DNA of 64,000 nt from RGIG3077 sp045541475. Its GTDB lineage: Bacteria > Bacillota > Clostridia > Oscillospirales > Ruminococcaceae. Position numbers and translations under genes: made by a program. The stretch covers positions 1 to 64,000 of the forward strand of contig JAZQJI010000027.1 of NCBI GenBank assembly GCA_045541475.1. Direction: 5' to 3'. The notes beneath the pieces are model-generated. The model made no database searches and was not told the DNA's origin. It saw nothing but the letters and a program-made list of their open reading frames with translations. Shown here one piece after another: positions 50,831 to 59,891 of the stretch (position 1 is its first letter; every line of letters starts with the position of its first letter).

Positions 50831-51014
50831 GATTTTTTTTGAAATTCGACATTATTACTATATTCTTTCTAAAAAAAATAATTTTTTCAAAAAACTATGG
50901 CAATTTTCTTTTAAATATGTTATACTAAATAAGATTTATGTAAAGTAAATGTGTTTTGATTAATTTATTATCATTTTGATTTTTGATATATACGAAAAAA
51001 GGAGATTTTAAATA

Positions 51015-52283
51015 ATGGCTTTCAGTGTAACAAGAGAAGAAATTGCCAATGGTGTAAGTTTTACCACCATAATAGATAAAAAATTTAAAACTAATTATAT
51101 CACTGTAAAGTTTGCTGCTAAAACAGAAGAAGCAACAGTTTCAAAAAACGCTTTGGCTGTAAGTATTATCAGTTCTGCCAATGCAAATTATCCTAGTCAG
51201 TCCGCTTTTTCCAGAAGGCTCAGTACTCTTTACGGTGCTGTTTTCAGTGGTGATGTTTCAAAACTGGGTGATAACCAGATTATGTCACTCAATGCACGTT
51301 TTATTGGTGATAAATATACGATGAACGGCGAAGAATTATCTAGAGATATGACTCAACTTATGCTTGATTGTATATTTAACCCTGCTATACAAGACGATGG
51401 TTTTGATGCAACACTATTCAATCAACGCAAGCAGAATTTAATTGATGATATAGATGCCGAAATTAATGATAAGCAATCGTATGCGGTTATTTGTGCAAAC
51501 AAGACTATATTCAAAGACGAACCTTATTCGTTGACTGTTAACGGCACAAAAGCTCTTGTTGATGAGTGTACACCGGAAAATGTGTATTCTGCTTATTTGG
51601 ATATACTAAAAAACTCGCGAATAGAGATTTCTTTTGTAGGTGAGGACTGCGGTGACATAAAACAAATGTTTGTTGAAGCCTTTTCGAAAATCGAACGTAA
51701 CGATAATGCTTTATCGTATTATGCTCCCAGCATGATTAAGGCTGATACAGCAAATGTTTGCGATAAAATGGATGTTAATCAGAGTAAGCTTTATATGGCG
51801 TTTAAAACCGATTCTGAAGATTACTATGCACTTACTTTTATGAATATGATTTTTGGCGGTACTCCGTTTTCAAAATTATTCTCTAATGTTAGAGAAAAAC
51901 TTAGTCTTTGTTATTACTGTTCTTCAACATATAATGATGCTAAAAGCTGCATTTGCGTTTCGAGCGGTGTTGATAATGTAAATATTGAAAAAGCCAAGAA
52001 AGAAATAATTAATCAGATTGAAGACGTTAAAAACGGAAACTTTACTGATGAAGATATGAATAATTCTCTGCTTAGCATAGTAAATAGCCTTGGTTCTGTT
52101 GAAGATTATGCAGGTTCACTTGCTATGACTTATTTCAAACGTATTCTTAAAGAAGATATAACTGATTTTGAAACGCAGGTTAAACGTTTTAAAGATGTTA
52201 CTAAAGAAAGAATTTGTAAAGCAGCACAATCACTTATTCTTGATACTGTGTATGTAATGGAGGCAAATGATGGAAACAACTAA
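51015..52283 (+). CDS. ymfF: Insulinase-like (M16) protein YmfF, EF-P 5-aminopentanol modification-associated
   Basis: 422 aa; RBS AAAGGAG. M16 fold without the HxxEH zinc motif, so probably the non-catalytic partner of YmfH in an inactive/active pair. Visible M16 landmarks are 'LSTLYGAVFSGDVSKLGDNQ', 'IEISFVGEDCGDIKQMF', and 'FMNMIFGGTPFSKLFSNVRE' followed by 'KLSLCYYCSSTY' (C-terminal M16 signature, R..Y region). In B. subtilis ymfF-ymfH-ymfI are linked to elongation factor P modification; the biochemical step of YmfF is not established. Overlaps ymfH by 14 bp. Confidence 0.9.
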   Translation: MAFSVTREEIANGVSFTTIIDKKFKTNYITVKFAAKTEEATVSKNALAVSIISSANANYPSQSAFSRRLSTLYGAVFSGDVSKLGDNQIMSLNARFIGDKYTMNGEELSRDMTQLMLDCIFNPAIQDDGFDATLFNQRKQNLIDDIDAEINDKQSYAVICANKTIFKDEPYSLTVNGTKALVDECTPENVYSAYLDILKNSRIEISFVGEDCGDIKQMFVEAFSKIERNDNALSYYAPSMIKADTANVCDKMDVNQSKLYMAFKTDSEDYYALTFMNMIFGGTPFSKLFSNVREKLSLCYYCSSTYNDAKSCICVSSGVDNVNIEKAKKEIINQIEDVKNGNFTDEDMNNSLLSIVNSLGSVEDYAGSLAMTYFKRILKEDITDFETQVKRFKDVTKERICKAAQSLILDTVYVMEANDGNN

Positions 52284-53550
52284 AAAAATTATCAAATGCT
52301 CCAAAACGGGCGAAAACTATACTAAGATTTCACACAAAAGCGGTCTTGACATACTTGTTTGGAAAATGGATGGCTTTAAAACCACCGAAGTTCTTTTTGG
52401 TACAAAATATGGCTCGATAAATACAATGTTTAAAAAAGCAAGCGATATTGACTATACCGTTGTACCTGAAGGTATTGCGCATTTTTTAGAGCATAAGCTG
52501 TTTGAAAATGAAGACACCGATGTTTTTGAACTTTACGCTAAAACAGGTGCAAGCGGAAATGCTTTTACTACCTTTGATAAAACTGCTTATCTTTTCAGTT
52601 GTAGCGATAATTTAGAAGAATCGCTTGAAATTTTACTAAACTTTGTACAGTCACCTTATTTCACTCAAGAAACCGTTGATAAGGAGCAGGGGATTATCGG
52701 ACAGGAAATTCAAATGACTAATGATAATCCATATTGGGTACTCTTTTTTAATCTTTTAAAGGCAATTTATCATAATCACCCTGTACGAATTGATATTGCA
52801 GGCACAATCGACAGCATAGCCAAAATCGATGCCGATTTGCTTTATAAGTGCTACTACACATTTTATAATCTTCATAATATGGTGCTTGTGCTTGCTGGTA
52901 ATGTTGACGAAGATAAAGTAATTGAAATTTGCGACAGACTTTGTAAAGAGTGCGAGAACGAAGGCCTTGAAACAGTGTTTCCTGATGAACCTGATTCTAT
53001 CAAAGAGGAATGTGTTGTAACAAACGCACCTGTTGGTATGCCTCTTTTCAATATTGGTTTTAAATCAAAACCTGCACAGGGCAAAGCGTTATTGAAAGCA
53101 GAGCTTGAAGCGTGGTTTGCTATATGTATGCTTGCTGATTCTAGTTCGCAGCTTTATAAAACATTGTTGAATGAAGGATATATCAATAGCTCGTTCTATA
53201 CTGAAATTTTCTGTGGTGATGGATATTTTACATCAATCTTTGGCGGAGAATCAAAGGATCCGATGTATGTTCAAAAAAAGATTTGCGAAGCAATTGAAAA
53301 CGCAAAAATTCACGGTCTGGATGAGTCAAGATTCGATGAACTTAAAAACTCTCTATATGGCTCTAAAATCAGAAATTGGGATAATGTTGAAGCTGTTGCA
53401 AACAGCCTTTTGAATTCTTATTTTGCTGATGTTACTCCTTTTGACGATATATCTCTGCTTTCGGAGATGACTTTTAACGATGTACAAAAATGCTTAATTG
53501 AACGTTTTGATACTTCCAATAAGTCTATATCTATTGTAAGAAGTAATTAG
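52270..53550 (+). CDS. ymfH: M16 zinc metallopeptidase YmfH, EF-P 5-aminopentanol modification-associated
   Basis: 426 aa from the second of two adjacent ATGs (52270), because GGAGG lies 6 nt before it and only 3 nt before the first. Carries the inverted zinc motif HFLEH in 'EGIAHFLEHKLFENEDTDVF' (about residue 75) with the distal Glu in 'DKEQGIIGQEIQM', and 'GNAFTTFDKTAYLF'. Presumed active peptidase partner of YmfF. The YmfI reductase is not the next gene (lgt is); a YmfI-like SDR sits instead at the end of the his operon. Confidence 0.92.
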   Translation: METTKKIIKCSKTGENYTKISHKSGLDILVWKMDGFKTTEVLFGTKYGSINTMFKKASDIDYTVVPEGIAHFLEHKLFENEDTDVFELYAKTGASGNAFTTFDKTAYLFSCSDNLEESLEILLNFVQSPYFTQETVDKEQGIIGQEIQMTNDNPYWVLFFNLLKAIYHNHPVRIDIAGTIDSIAKIDADLLYKCYYTFYNLHNMVLVLAGNVDEDKVIEICDRLCKECENEGLETVFPDEPDSIKEECVVTNAPVGMPLFNIGFKSKPAQGKALLKAELEAWFAICMLADSSSQLYKTLLNEGYINSSFYTEIFCGDGYFTSIFGGESKDPMYVQKKICEAIENAKIHGLDESRFDELKNSLYGSKIRNWDNVEAVANSLLNSYFADVTPFDDISLLSEMTFNDVQKCLIERFDTSNKSISIVRSN

Positions 53551-53576
53551 AATAAATATAAGGAGACAGAATTGAT

Positions 53577-54614
53577 ATGACTTCAGAAACATATAATTTA
53601 ATAAGATTTCCTAAACTAAATCTGCAGTTTGATGTTGATAGCGTAGCGTTTGAAATAGGCGGTTACGAAATTGCATGGTACGGTGTTATCATTACATTTG
53701 GCATGATTCTTGCCATGCTTTTCGGATTTTCAAAGATGAAAAAATTCGGCGTCGATCCTGATAAGGGCATTGACTGCGTTATTGCAGGTATTTTCGGCGG
53801 CATAATTGGTGCAAGACTATATTATGTCGTTATGGAAATTGATCAATACAAGTCTTTTAAAGATGTTATTGATATAAGACAGGGTGGACTTGCTATATAT
53901 GGCGGTGTTATTGGTGCGTTGCTTTTTGGTTGTCTTATGGCAAAATTCCGTAAAGTTAAAATATTGCCTTTGCTTGATGTAACCGGAATGAGTTTTTTGA
54001 TTGGTCAGTGCATTGGCAGATGGGGAAATTTTTGTAACCATGAAGCATTTGGCAGTTTAACAGATTTGCCATGGGGAATGACAAGTGAAAGAATTATCGG
54101 TTGGATAGAAAACAATACAGATATAGTTCTTCAATCGTCTGAAGCGACCGTGCATCCTTGTTTTTTGTATGAATCTATATGGTGCCTTATCGGATTTTTA
54201 GTAATCTATTTCGGATTTTCCAAAAGACGTAAATTTGATGGACAGATGTTCCTGCTTTATGTTTTTTGGTATGGACTCGGAAGAAGCTTTATTGAAGGTC
54301 TGCGACTTGATAGTTTGATGATTGGTACAATGCGTGTTTCTCAAATTCTTGCAATTGTTTCTTCGGTTTCCGCACTTATAATTTTGCTTGTTACTTTGCA
54401 AAAGGTAAAACAACTTGGTACAGACTATGTAATGTATGTTGACACTGATGAATTTAAAGCTGAGTTGGAAGCTACAGCAAAAAAACTTGAAAATCAGAAG
54501 AATAATAAAAAATCAGAATCTGATGATGATCAGATATCCGAAATAATGTTGGAAGAAAACGACAACGAAAGTGATGTCGTTTCAGATAAAGAAGAAAATA
54601 CAACGGAGGAATAA
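53577..54614 (+). CDS. lgt: Prolipoprotein diacylglyceryl transferase
   Basis: 345 aa. Attaches diacylglycerol to the lipobox Cys of prelipoproteins. Seven-helix membrane enzyme: 'WYGVIITFGMILAMLFGFSK', 'IGARLYYVVM', 'GGLAIYGGVIGALLFGCLMA', the family signature 'GRWGNFCNHEAFG' (essential Arg and Asn), 'ATVHPCFLYES' and 'YGLGRSFIEGLRLDSL'. The tail of about 75 residues is highly acidic and rich in Glu/Asp/Lys, longer than in most Lgt proteins and probably cytoplasmic. RBS AAGGAGA with 11-nt spacing. Confidence 0.97.
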   Translation: MTSETYNLIRFPKLNLQFDVDSVAFEIGGYEIAWYGVIITFGMILAMLFGFSKMKKFGVDPDKGIDCVIAGIFGGIIGARLYYVVMEIDQYKSFKDVIDIRQGGLAIYGGVIGALLFGCLMAKFRKVKILPLLDVTGMSFLIGQCIGRWGNFCNHEAFGSLTDLPWGMTSERIIGWIENNTDIVLQSSEATVHPCFLYESIWCLIGFLVIYFGFSKRRKFDGQMFLLYVFWYGLGRSFIEGLRLDSLMIGTMRVSQILAIVSSVSALIILLVTLQKVKQLGTDYVMYVDTDEFKAELEATAKKLENQKNNKKSESDDDQISEIMLEENDNESDVVSDKEENTTEE

Positions 54615-54617
54615 AAA

Positions 54618-55100
54618 ATGGCTGACTACAATGTTAAAGAAGCTGAAAACAATGCAAATGAAGCAAAGCTTGAAGCGAAGGAAACAAAATACGAAGTTAG
54701 AGCTGCTGAAAAGAGAGCTAAAGAAGCTTTAGAGTCTTACAAGAGTCTTAAGTCTGAAGTAAAACAGGCAAAGAAAGATTTAAAGAAGGCAAAGCTTGAT
54801 GCGAAAGCAGCTGCAGCAAATGCAGATGAAGTGGAAAAGACTGATACTTCTGATAAGAAAATTCAAACGCAGGAAGCAAAACGTAAAGCAAAGCTTGCTA
54901 AGAAAAATGTTAAGGATATGAAGAAAATCCTTAGCGATACCAAGAAGGCGCGTGCTGCTGCTAAAGAAAAGGTTTATGCTACCAAGAAAAAAGTTAAGGA
55001 TCTTGTTAAAAAGAGCAAGGTTGACAATGCTGCTTATAAGCAGGCAAAACAAGCGGTTAAAGCTGCAAAATCAGTTGAGAAAGAATTGAACGAGGATTAA
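54618..55100 (+). CDS. Lys/Ala-rich coiled-coil protein, unknown function
   Basis: 160 aa; RBS ACGGAGG at good spacing, 3 bp after lgt and 3 bp before folD, so clearly in the operon. Composition is dominated by Ala, Lys and Glu with heptad-like spacing ('EAKLEAKETKYEVRAAEKRA', 'KSEVKQAKKDLKKAKLDAKA', 'VKAAKSVEKELNED'). No signal peptide, no membrane segment, no Cys. Likely a long alpha-helix or coiled coil, very basic overall. It could bind nucleic acid like histone-H1-type KA-rich proteins, or be a cytoplasmic scaffold, possibly paired with the acidic tail of Lgt encoded just upstream; both are guesses. Low complexity makes family recognition unreliable. Confidence 0.75.
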   Translation: MADYNVKEAENNANEAKLEAKETKYEVRAAEKRAKEALESYKSLKSEVKQAKKDLKKAKLDAKAAAANADEVEKTDTSDKKIQTQEAKRKAKLAKKNVKDMKKILSDTKKARAAAKEKVYATKKKVKDLVKKSKVDNAAYKQAKQAVKAAKSVEKELNED

Positions 55101-55103
55101 GAT

Positions 55104-55958
55104 ATGAGCGAAATCATAAGTGGAAAGATAGTTTCTGCACAAGTAAAAGATAGAGTGCGTTCACAGGCTCTTGCAATGAAAGAAAACGGTCAAGAAATTG
55201 GTCTTGCTGTAATTATTGTTGGTGATAATCCTGCTTCCAGAGTTTATGTTGATGGCAAAAAGAAAGATTGCGAAGAAGTTGGATTTGTATCTCGCGAATA
55301 CGCATTAAGCGCTGATACAACTCAAGAAGAATTGATTGAGCTTGTGAAAAAACTCAATGATGATAATTCTATTCATGGTATTCTTGTTCAGCTGCCTTTG
55401 CCTGCACAAATTGATGAAAATGCTGTTATAAATACAATTTCACCCGATAAGGATGTTGATGCATTTCACGCCATAAACGTCGGTAAGATTATGATAGGTG
55501 ATTATTCCTTTTTACCTTGCACACCCGCAGGTGTAATGGAACTTATACATAGCACAAATGTGGATGTTTGCGGCAAAAACTGTGTTGTAATCGGCAGAAG
55601 CAATATTGTTGGAAAGCCAATGGCAATGCTTCTTTTACACGAAAACGGTACTGTTACGATATGCCACTCAAAAACAAATGGTTTAAAGGATATTTGTAAA
55701 AACGCTGATATTCTTGTTGCCGCTGTTGGCAGAGCAAAGTTTGTAACTGCCGATATGGTTAAACCCGGTGCGGTTGTTATTGATGTTGGCATGAACAGAA
55801 ATGAAGAAGGCAAGCTTTGCGGCGACGTTGATTTTGAAGAAGTATCAAAGGTTGCCGGTTATATAACACCTGTACCCGGTGGTGTTGGTCTTATGACAAG
55901 AGCTATGCTTATGGTAAATACTCTTACTGCTGCAAAAAAGTTTTACGGAATTGAATAA
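55104..55958 (+). CDS. folD: Bifunctional methylenetetrahydrofolate dehydrogenase / cyclohydrolase
   Basis: 284 aa; RBS GAGG in the end of the preceding gene. Interconverts 5,10-methylene- and 10-formyl-tetrahydrofolate with NADP. 'NPASRVYVDGKKKDCEEVGF' (catalytic Lys and Tyr), 'GILVQLPLPAQIDENAVIN', 'PDKDVDAFHAINVGK', 'PCTPAGVMELI', 'CVVIGRSNIVGKPMAMLLL' (dinucleotide motif) and 'GYITPVPGGVGLMTRAMLM' are complete. Last gene of the ymfF-ymfH-lgt-folD run, ending in a terminator. Confidence 0.97.
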   Translation: MSEIISGKIVSAQVKDRVRSQALAMKENGQEIGLAVIIVGDNPASRVYVDGKKKDCEEVGFVSREYALSADTTQEELIELVKKLNDDNSIHGILVQLPLPAQIDENAVINTISPDKDVDAFHAINVGKIMIGDYSFLPCTPAGVMELIHSTNVDVCGKNCVVIGRSNIVGKPMAMLLLHENGTVTICHSKTNGLKDICKNADILVAAVGRAKFVTADMVKPGAVVIDVGMNRNEEGKLCGDVDFEEVSKVAGYITPVPGGVGLMTRAMLMVNTLTAAKKFYGIE

Positions 55959-55974
55959 TTTAATGTAACCATTA

Positions 55975-56010
55975 AAAGCCAAGTGTCCGTTGTTGCGGTC
56001 ATTTGGCTTT
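55975..56010 (+). terminator. Terminator after folD
   Basis: AAAGCCAAGTG / CATTTGGCTTT stem (11 bp, one mismatch-type pair) with a 14-nt loop, then TTGATATTTATT. Confidence 0.75.
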
Positions 56011-56034
56011 TTGATATTTATTATTATTTTCCTC

Positions 56035-56063
56035 TTGACATTTTTGTTTGTATGCGATATAAT
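56035..56063 (+). promoter_or_regulatory. Consensus promoter of tRNA-Leu
   Basis: Perfect TTGACA (56035-56040) and TATAAT (56058-56063) with a 17-bp spacer; the tRNA begins 10 bases later. Confidence 0.92.
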
Positions 56064-56073
56064 ATTTGAGTCA

Positions 56074-56160
56074 GCCGCTGTGGTGGAATTGGCAGACACA
56101 AGGGACTTAAAATCCCTCGGTAGAAATACCGTACCGGTTCAAGCCCGGTCAGCGGCACCA
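56074..56160 (+). tRNA. tRNA-Leu (anticodon UAA)
   Basis: Class II tRNA with long variable arm. Acceptor GCCGCTG pairs with CAGCGGC, discriminator A, CCA encoded at 56158-56160. The anticodon loop CTTAAAA in stem AGGGA / TCCCT gives anticodon TAA at 56108-56110, reading UUA/UUG. T arm CCGGTTCAAGCCCGG. Confidence 0.97.
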
Positions 56161-56180
56161 ATATATGCTGTACACAGCAA

Positions 56181-56208
56181 AACGGATATCACATTTGTGA
56201 TATCCGTT
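56181..56208 (+). terminator. Terminator of tRNA-Leu, same arms as 18167-18194
   Basis: Perfect 12-bp stem AACGGATATCAC / GTGATATCCGTT with loop ATTT and a TTTTTT tail (partly within the arm). 20 bases after the tRNA. Confidence 0.85.
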
Positions 56209-56232
56209 TTTTATTGTTATAAACGGTGATAT

Positions 56233-57621
56233 TTAAGGTAAATCTTTGTCTGATTCAACTATAATCGGCACTTTATCGAGTATGGGCAATATATATTTTT
56301 CAGTGTTTTTAACGGTTGTCCATTCGTCAAGATCAATAGATTCACCATTATTGAAAACGATAACGTATGATGAGCGATTAATTACATCGCCGTAAACATT
56401 GTATCTTGATTTTATGTAGTATATGTTTTCTATATCATTATAGCTGTATTCTGTTTGTTTGATATCGCAAACAAGCATCTTATCTTTATAAAACTGTATA
56501 TTTGTTGCCGACATATAAATAACAAATATAATACCTATAATACAACTTACAATAATTGCAATATTATTTATTGTTCTGTCTTTTTTCTGAGTGATAATGG
56601 CACGTAGGTTTTTTAGGAGAGTATAATCATTTTTTGAAAAAATCTTATCGTACCAGCTTGAATGCGCTAGACTTAACGTCATTGCAGGTAGTAATGACGC
56701 AAATAATGCAGTTATTATAGCATAACCAATGGTCATACCTGCTACGTAAATTGCTGATTTGAATATGATTAGTTTGATAATCATCATTATCGCAAGAAAT
56801 ACTGATGATAACAAAATTAATGTAATAGCAAAATTTCGCAGATTTTTTAGATAACTATGTTTGCCTTTTAGCTTATCGTTAACAAGACTTTGTGTATAGC
56901 AATTTTCTGCAATAGGTGTAAAACTCTTATATTCATCGGATATGATAAAATTATACAGCATCTTTTCAAATGGATGTACGTTGTCTTTTTGCATCCTCTT
57001 AGCATACAACCTTTCAGCGTTAGCGATATCATTGGTAAGAAATGTGTGATAAGCATCGTTGTTGGTAAACAGCATCAATGTATAATTTTCATTAAGACTT
57101 TGCAGTGATGAGAAGTACTTATTATCAAAACAATTGACAGTATCTATCTTTTTATAATCTATCACATCAATTGATACCGAAAGACGGTTTAAAATATATT
57201 CGAATTGTTTACAGTGTATTTCATCGGCTTTTTGTTTCAATATAATTTCGTTAAAAGTAGGAATATACTCATTTATTATCTTAACAAGTTCTTCAAAGCA
57301 CAGATTAAGTCTTTCCTTAGATTCAATATATGTAAAGAATACACAGCGGTATTCTTCAATATTTGCATAAGCAAATATATCCGGCAGTAAAAAATATGCT
57401 TGACTATTCTTGTTAAGATAAATTCTACAAAACATCGTACACGGAGGAGTGTATACACTTTCTCTTGTTATAAATACAAATTCAAGTTTAATCATTGATA
57501 GAGTTATTGAATAAATAAAAGAGTTGCGTTCAGTACGTTTATCTGTACTTAGTGCGTTTTGTTGTTTTGCAAAGTTTGCACAATTATCATTAAATTGATT
57601 GACGATACTTTGAATTGGCAT
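56233..57621 (-). CDS. Membrane protein of unknown function, 462 aa
   Basis: Not recognised. N-terminal half (about 1-265) is soluble with mixed alpha/beta character; then two close hydrophobic segments 'FAITLILLSSVFLAIMMIIK' and 'AIYVAGMTIGYAIITALFAS' (about 275-330), a basic linker, another segment 'IIVSCIIGIIFVIYM' (about 360-378) and a C-terminal domain of about 85 residues ending in 'VPIIVESDKDLP'. The C-terminal part resembles a PH-like domain in pattern ('KQTEYSYNDIENIYYIKSRY', 'YVIVFNNGESIDLDEWTT'); that is a weak impression. GGTGGTGAG precedes the ATG. It shares the strand with the LTA-synthase-like gene upstream, but a terminator separates them. Confidence 0.7.
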   Translation of the reverse strand: MPIQSIVNQFNDNCANFAKQQNALSTDKRTERNSFIYSITLSMIKLEFVFITRESVYTPPCTMFCRIYLNKNSQAYFLLPDIFAYANIEEYRCVFFTYIESKERLNLCFEELVKIINEYIPTFNEIILKQKADEIHCKQFEYILNRLSVSIDVIDYKKIDTVNCFDNKYFSSLQSLNENYTLMLFTNNDAYHTFLTNDIANAERLYAKRMQKDNVHPFEKMLYNFIISDEYKSFTPIAENCYTQSLVNDKLKGKHSYLKNLRNFAITLILLSSVFLAIMMIIKLIIFKSAIYVAGMTIGYAIITALFASLLPAMTLSLAHSSWYDKIFSKNDYTLLKNLRAIITQKKDRTINNIAIIVSCIIGIIFVIYMSATNIQFYKDKMLVCDIKQTEYSYNDIENIYYIKSRYNVYGDVINRSSYVIVFNNGESIDLDEWTTVKNTEKYILPILDKVPIIVESDKDLP

Positions 57622-57682
57622 ATCGTGCTCACCACCTTAAATTAAGTATATCACAATATGTATTTTTTAGCAACAAAAAAAC

Positions 57683-57712
57683 ACGGACTTGAAGCAAATG
57701 TTTCAAGTCCGT
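57683..57712 (-). terminator. Terminator after the LTA-synthase-like gene
   Basis: Minus strand ACGGACTTGAA / TTCAAGTCCGT 11-bp stem, 8-nt loop, then GTTTTTTT. Confidence 0.92.
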
Positions 57713-57725
57713 AATGTTTGTTATA

Positions 57726-59636
57726 TTATTCTTCATCTTCTTCAGGCGGAATGTAACCGTACATATCTTCTTCGGTGATTTCAGGTAGTTCTCCGTCGTA
57801 TGATAATGCATCGCCCAATATTCTGTCATAAGTTAAAAGGTCGAGTTCTTCATTGATCGGTATTGTGCTGTCGTACTGTGTTGAATATACAGGCGTTGTT
57901 TCCATAAATCCAAACATTGTATCAACAAATTCATCTTTCGGGGTTCCTATTACATCCATTACAACATAGGGCATATAGTATGCGGATATAAGCTCTGTTG
58001 GAACTTCATTGCTTTCTGTTTCGTAGTTGCTCCAAATGAAATATGTCTGTTCAAAAAGTGTAGAACAGTTTGAACTGTTGTAGCCTAATTCGTCGTAAAT
58101 ATTGCCTTCGCCGCGGAAAGAGGGGAAATGATCACCCACAAAGAATACGACGGTGGGTTCGTCGAGTTCTTTTAAGTTTTCAAGAAAAGCGTAAAGATCC
58201 TCACACATATCGCCGATGCCTGCAAGGTAATTGCCGAGTTCATCTGTCGGATCTTCGCCCTGGTCATACGGCTGATGATTTTGCATTGTTGTTGTGTGAA
58301 TATATACAGGCGATTCGCTTTCGTCTAATAGATATTCAATTTCATCAAAAATTACTTTATCTTCAATGTATGAATATCTGTAATTAACATCGACATCAAA
58401 ATCATCCTGGAAAATCAGTTCGTCAAAGCCCAGATAAGAATACACGCGGGAACGACTATAAAAGCTGCTTAAAAATGTGTGTATATAGTAAGTGTCGTAA
58501 CCAAGTTCTGAATAGTATCTTGGTATTGTTGTTTGTGCTCTGTCAAGTAAAATACGCTGTGGCATCGAAACATCGTTAAGCGATTTTACAGGCATACCAA
58601 ACAATAATTCAAACTCAGTTCTTACAGTGTAAGCCCCGAATGTGGGAACGACAGTTTTTCCGCTAATGCTTTCTTCGCAAATCATATCAAAATAATTATA
58701 TGCATCAGTCTGCAGTTCTGGATTAACAGTTCTGAAATCTGCAAATGCTTCCGACATAATCATGATGACATTTGGTTGAGAAAAATCGACGTTTTCGTTA
58801 TTTTCGTCATTGGGCTCATTTAAAATGTCGTTTATCGCTTCTTCTGTATAATCGTCCGGTTCTTCAAGTTTGTTAGAAAGATTTTCTGCCGTTGTTTGAA
58901 CGATGTAAGCAAGAAAACTATTGTTTTCAAACTTTTCGTTGGTTACAAAAGCGTTTGTTGAAGGTTTGTTGTCAACATCGAAGAAGTTGAATACTGCATT
59001 AGATACTTTTGGAATGAGAAGAACACATGCAAAGCAAACAGTAATTAATCCGGAACCGACATATCTTGAAGTCTTTTTAAAAACTACACGTGGATTAAAC
59101 CAGTAAACAACTGCAAAGTATATCAGGCCGAGAGCAATGTATGTTATTAGCATTGGCGTGATTTTGATATAGGCAAAAGACGTAAGGCTTTTTACGTTGG
59201 TAGCCATTTTCATATCGGTCAGGATCAAATGGTTGCCGTTTGCTCCGTATTTGAATAATTCAACAGTACTAAGTGTTAGGTATACAACAGTTTGCAAAAA
59301 AACGGCAAACCATGCTTTTTTGAAAAGCAACAGTAAAACAGCAAAAATTGCAGCTGCACAAATTACGTCAAAAGCAATAATCGAAGGGCGCTCGGATATG
59401 AAGATAATCAGGTTATCTACATATTTCATTTGGTTAACTTCAGCAACCAAAACTATAAACAATGGAAAAAACAATAAAAGCAGAATGTTGGTCATTTGAT
59501 ATTGTGTTGAATTGTTTTCTCTTTTGTTTTTAAAAGTGTGCAAAGGTTTTAGTATTTTGTTGTATATCCAAAGCGATGCTTTGTCAACAAAAGTGCAATT
59601 TTTATCATTGCAAGTATTTGTTGTCTTTTGAGACAT
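57726..59636 (-). CDS. LTA synthase-family sulfatase-fold membrane protein
   Basis: 636 aa; RBS AAGGGGG. Five N-terminal membrane segments (about residues 48-215) are followed by an extracellular alkaline-phosphatase/sulfatase-fold domain. Metal-site residues are visible in 'NVIMIMSEAFADFRTVNPE' (Glu), the presumed nucleophile Thr in 'FGAYTVRTEFELLFG', 'MQNHQPY', and 'VVFFVGDHFPSF' (Asp-His). Such enzymes transfer glycerol phosphate from phosphatidylglycerol to build lipoteichoic acid or decorate glycans. The 'TVRTEFE' form is nearer to clostridial phosphoglycerol transferases than to Staphylococcus LtaS, so polymer synthesis is not certain. The C-terminal tail is acidic ('GYIPPEEDEE'). Confidence 0.9.
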   Translation of the reverse strand: MSQKTTNTCNDKNCTFVDKASLWIYNKILKPLHTFKNKRENNSTQYQMTNILLLLFFPLFIVLVAEVNQMKYVDNLIIFISERPSIIAFDVICAAAIFAVLLLLFKKAWFAVFLQTVVYLTLSTVELFKYGANGNHLILTDMKMATNVKSLTSFAYIKITPMLITYIALGLIYFAVVYWFNPRVVFKKTSRYVGSGLITVCFACVLLIPKVSNAVFNFFDVDNKPSTNAFVTNEKFENNSFLAYIVQTTAENLSNKLEEPDDYTEEAINDILNEPNDENNENVDFSQPNVIMIMSEAFADFRTVNPELQTDAYNYFDMICEESISGKTVVPTFGAYTVRTEFELLFGMPVKSLNDVSMPQRILLDRAQTTIPRYYSELGYDTYYIHTFLSSFYSRSRVYSYLGFDELIFQDDFDVDVNYRYSYIEDKVIFDEIEYLLDESESPVYIHTTTMQNHQPYDQGEDPTDELGNYLAGIGDMCEDLYAFLENLKELDEPTVVFFVGDHFPSFRGEGNIYDELGYNSSNCSTLFEQTYFIWSNYETESNEVPTELISAYYMPYVVMDVIGTPKDEFVDTMFGFMETTPVYSTQYDSTIPINEELDLLTYDRILGDALSYDGELPEITEEDMYGYIPPEEDEE

Positions 59637-59891
59637 AAAATATACATCCCCCTTAACTTTGTTTGTATATTCTCTTTATATCAAAGTAGGTTTGATGAAA
59701 ATTGAGATCACTGCATTTCATCAACTAATGATTATATCACAAAAATAGTGTGTTTGCAACACATAACGCTTTTTTATATATATAATTTTTCTAAAATGCA
59801 CTAGATTTTTTTGTGTAAAAATACTTGCACTATTGAAATTTTCACTAAATTGTGTTAACATATAATCATATTTATACTTTTGGAGGATAAA

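Noticed and set aside
50700..50948. 82-aa plus-strand ORF between carB and ymfF
   Set aside because: TTG start without RBS, composition set by A/T runs, and it lies opposite the better supported 30-aa unit.
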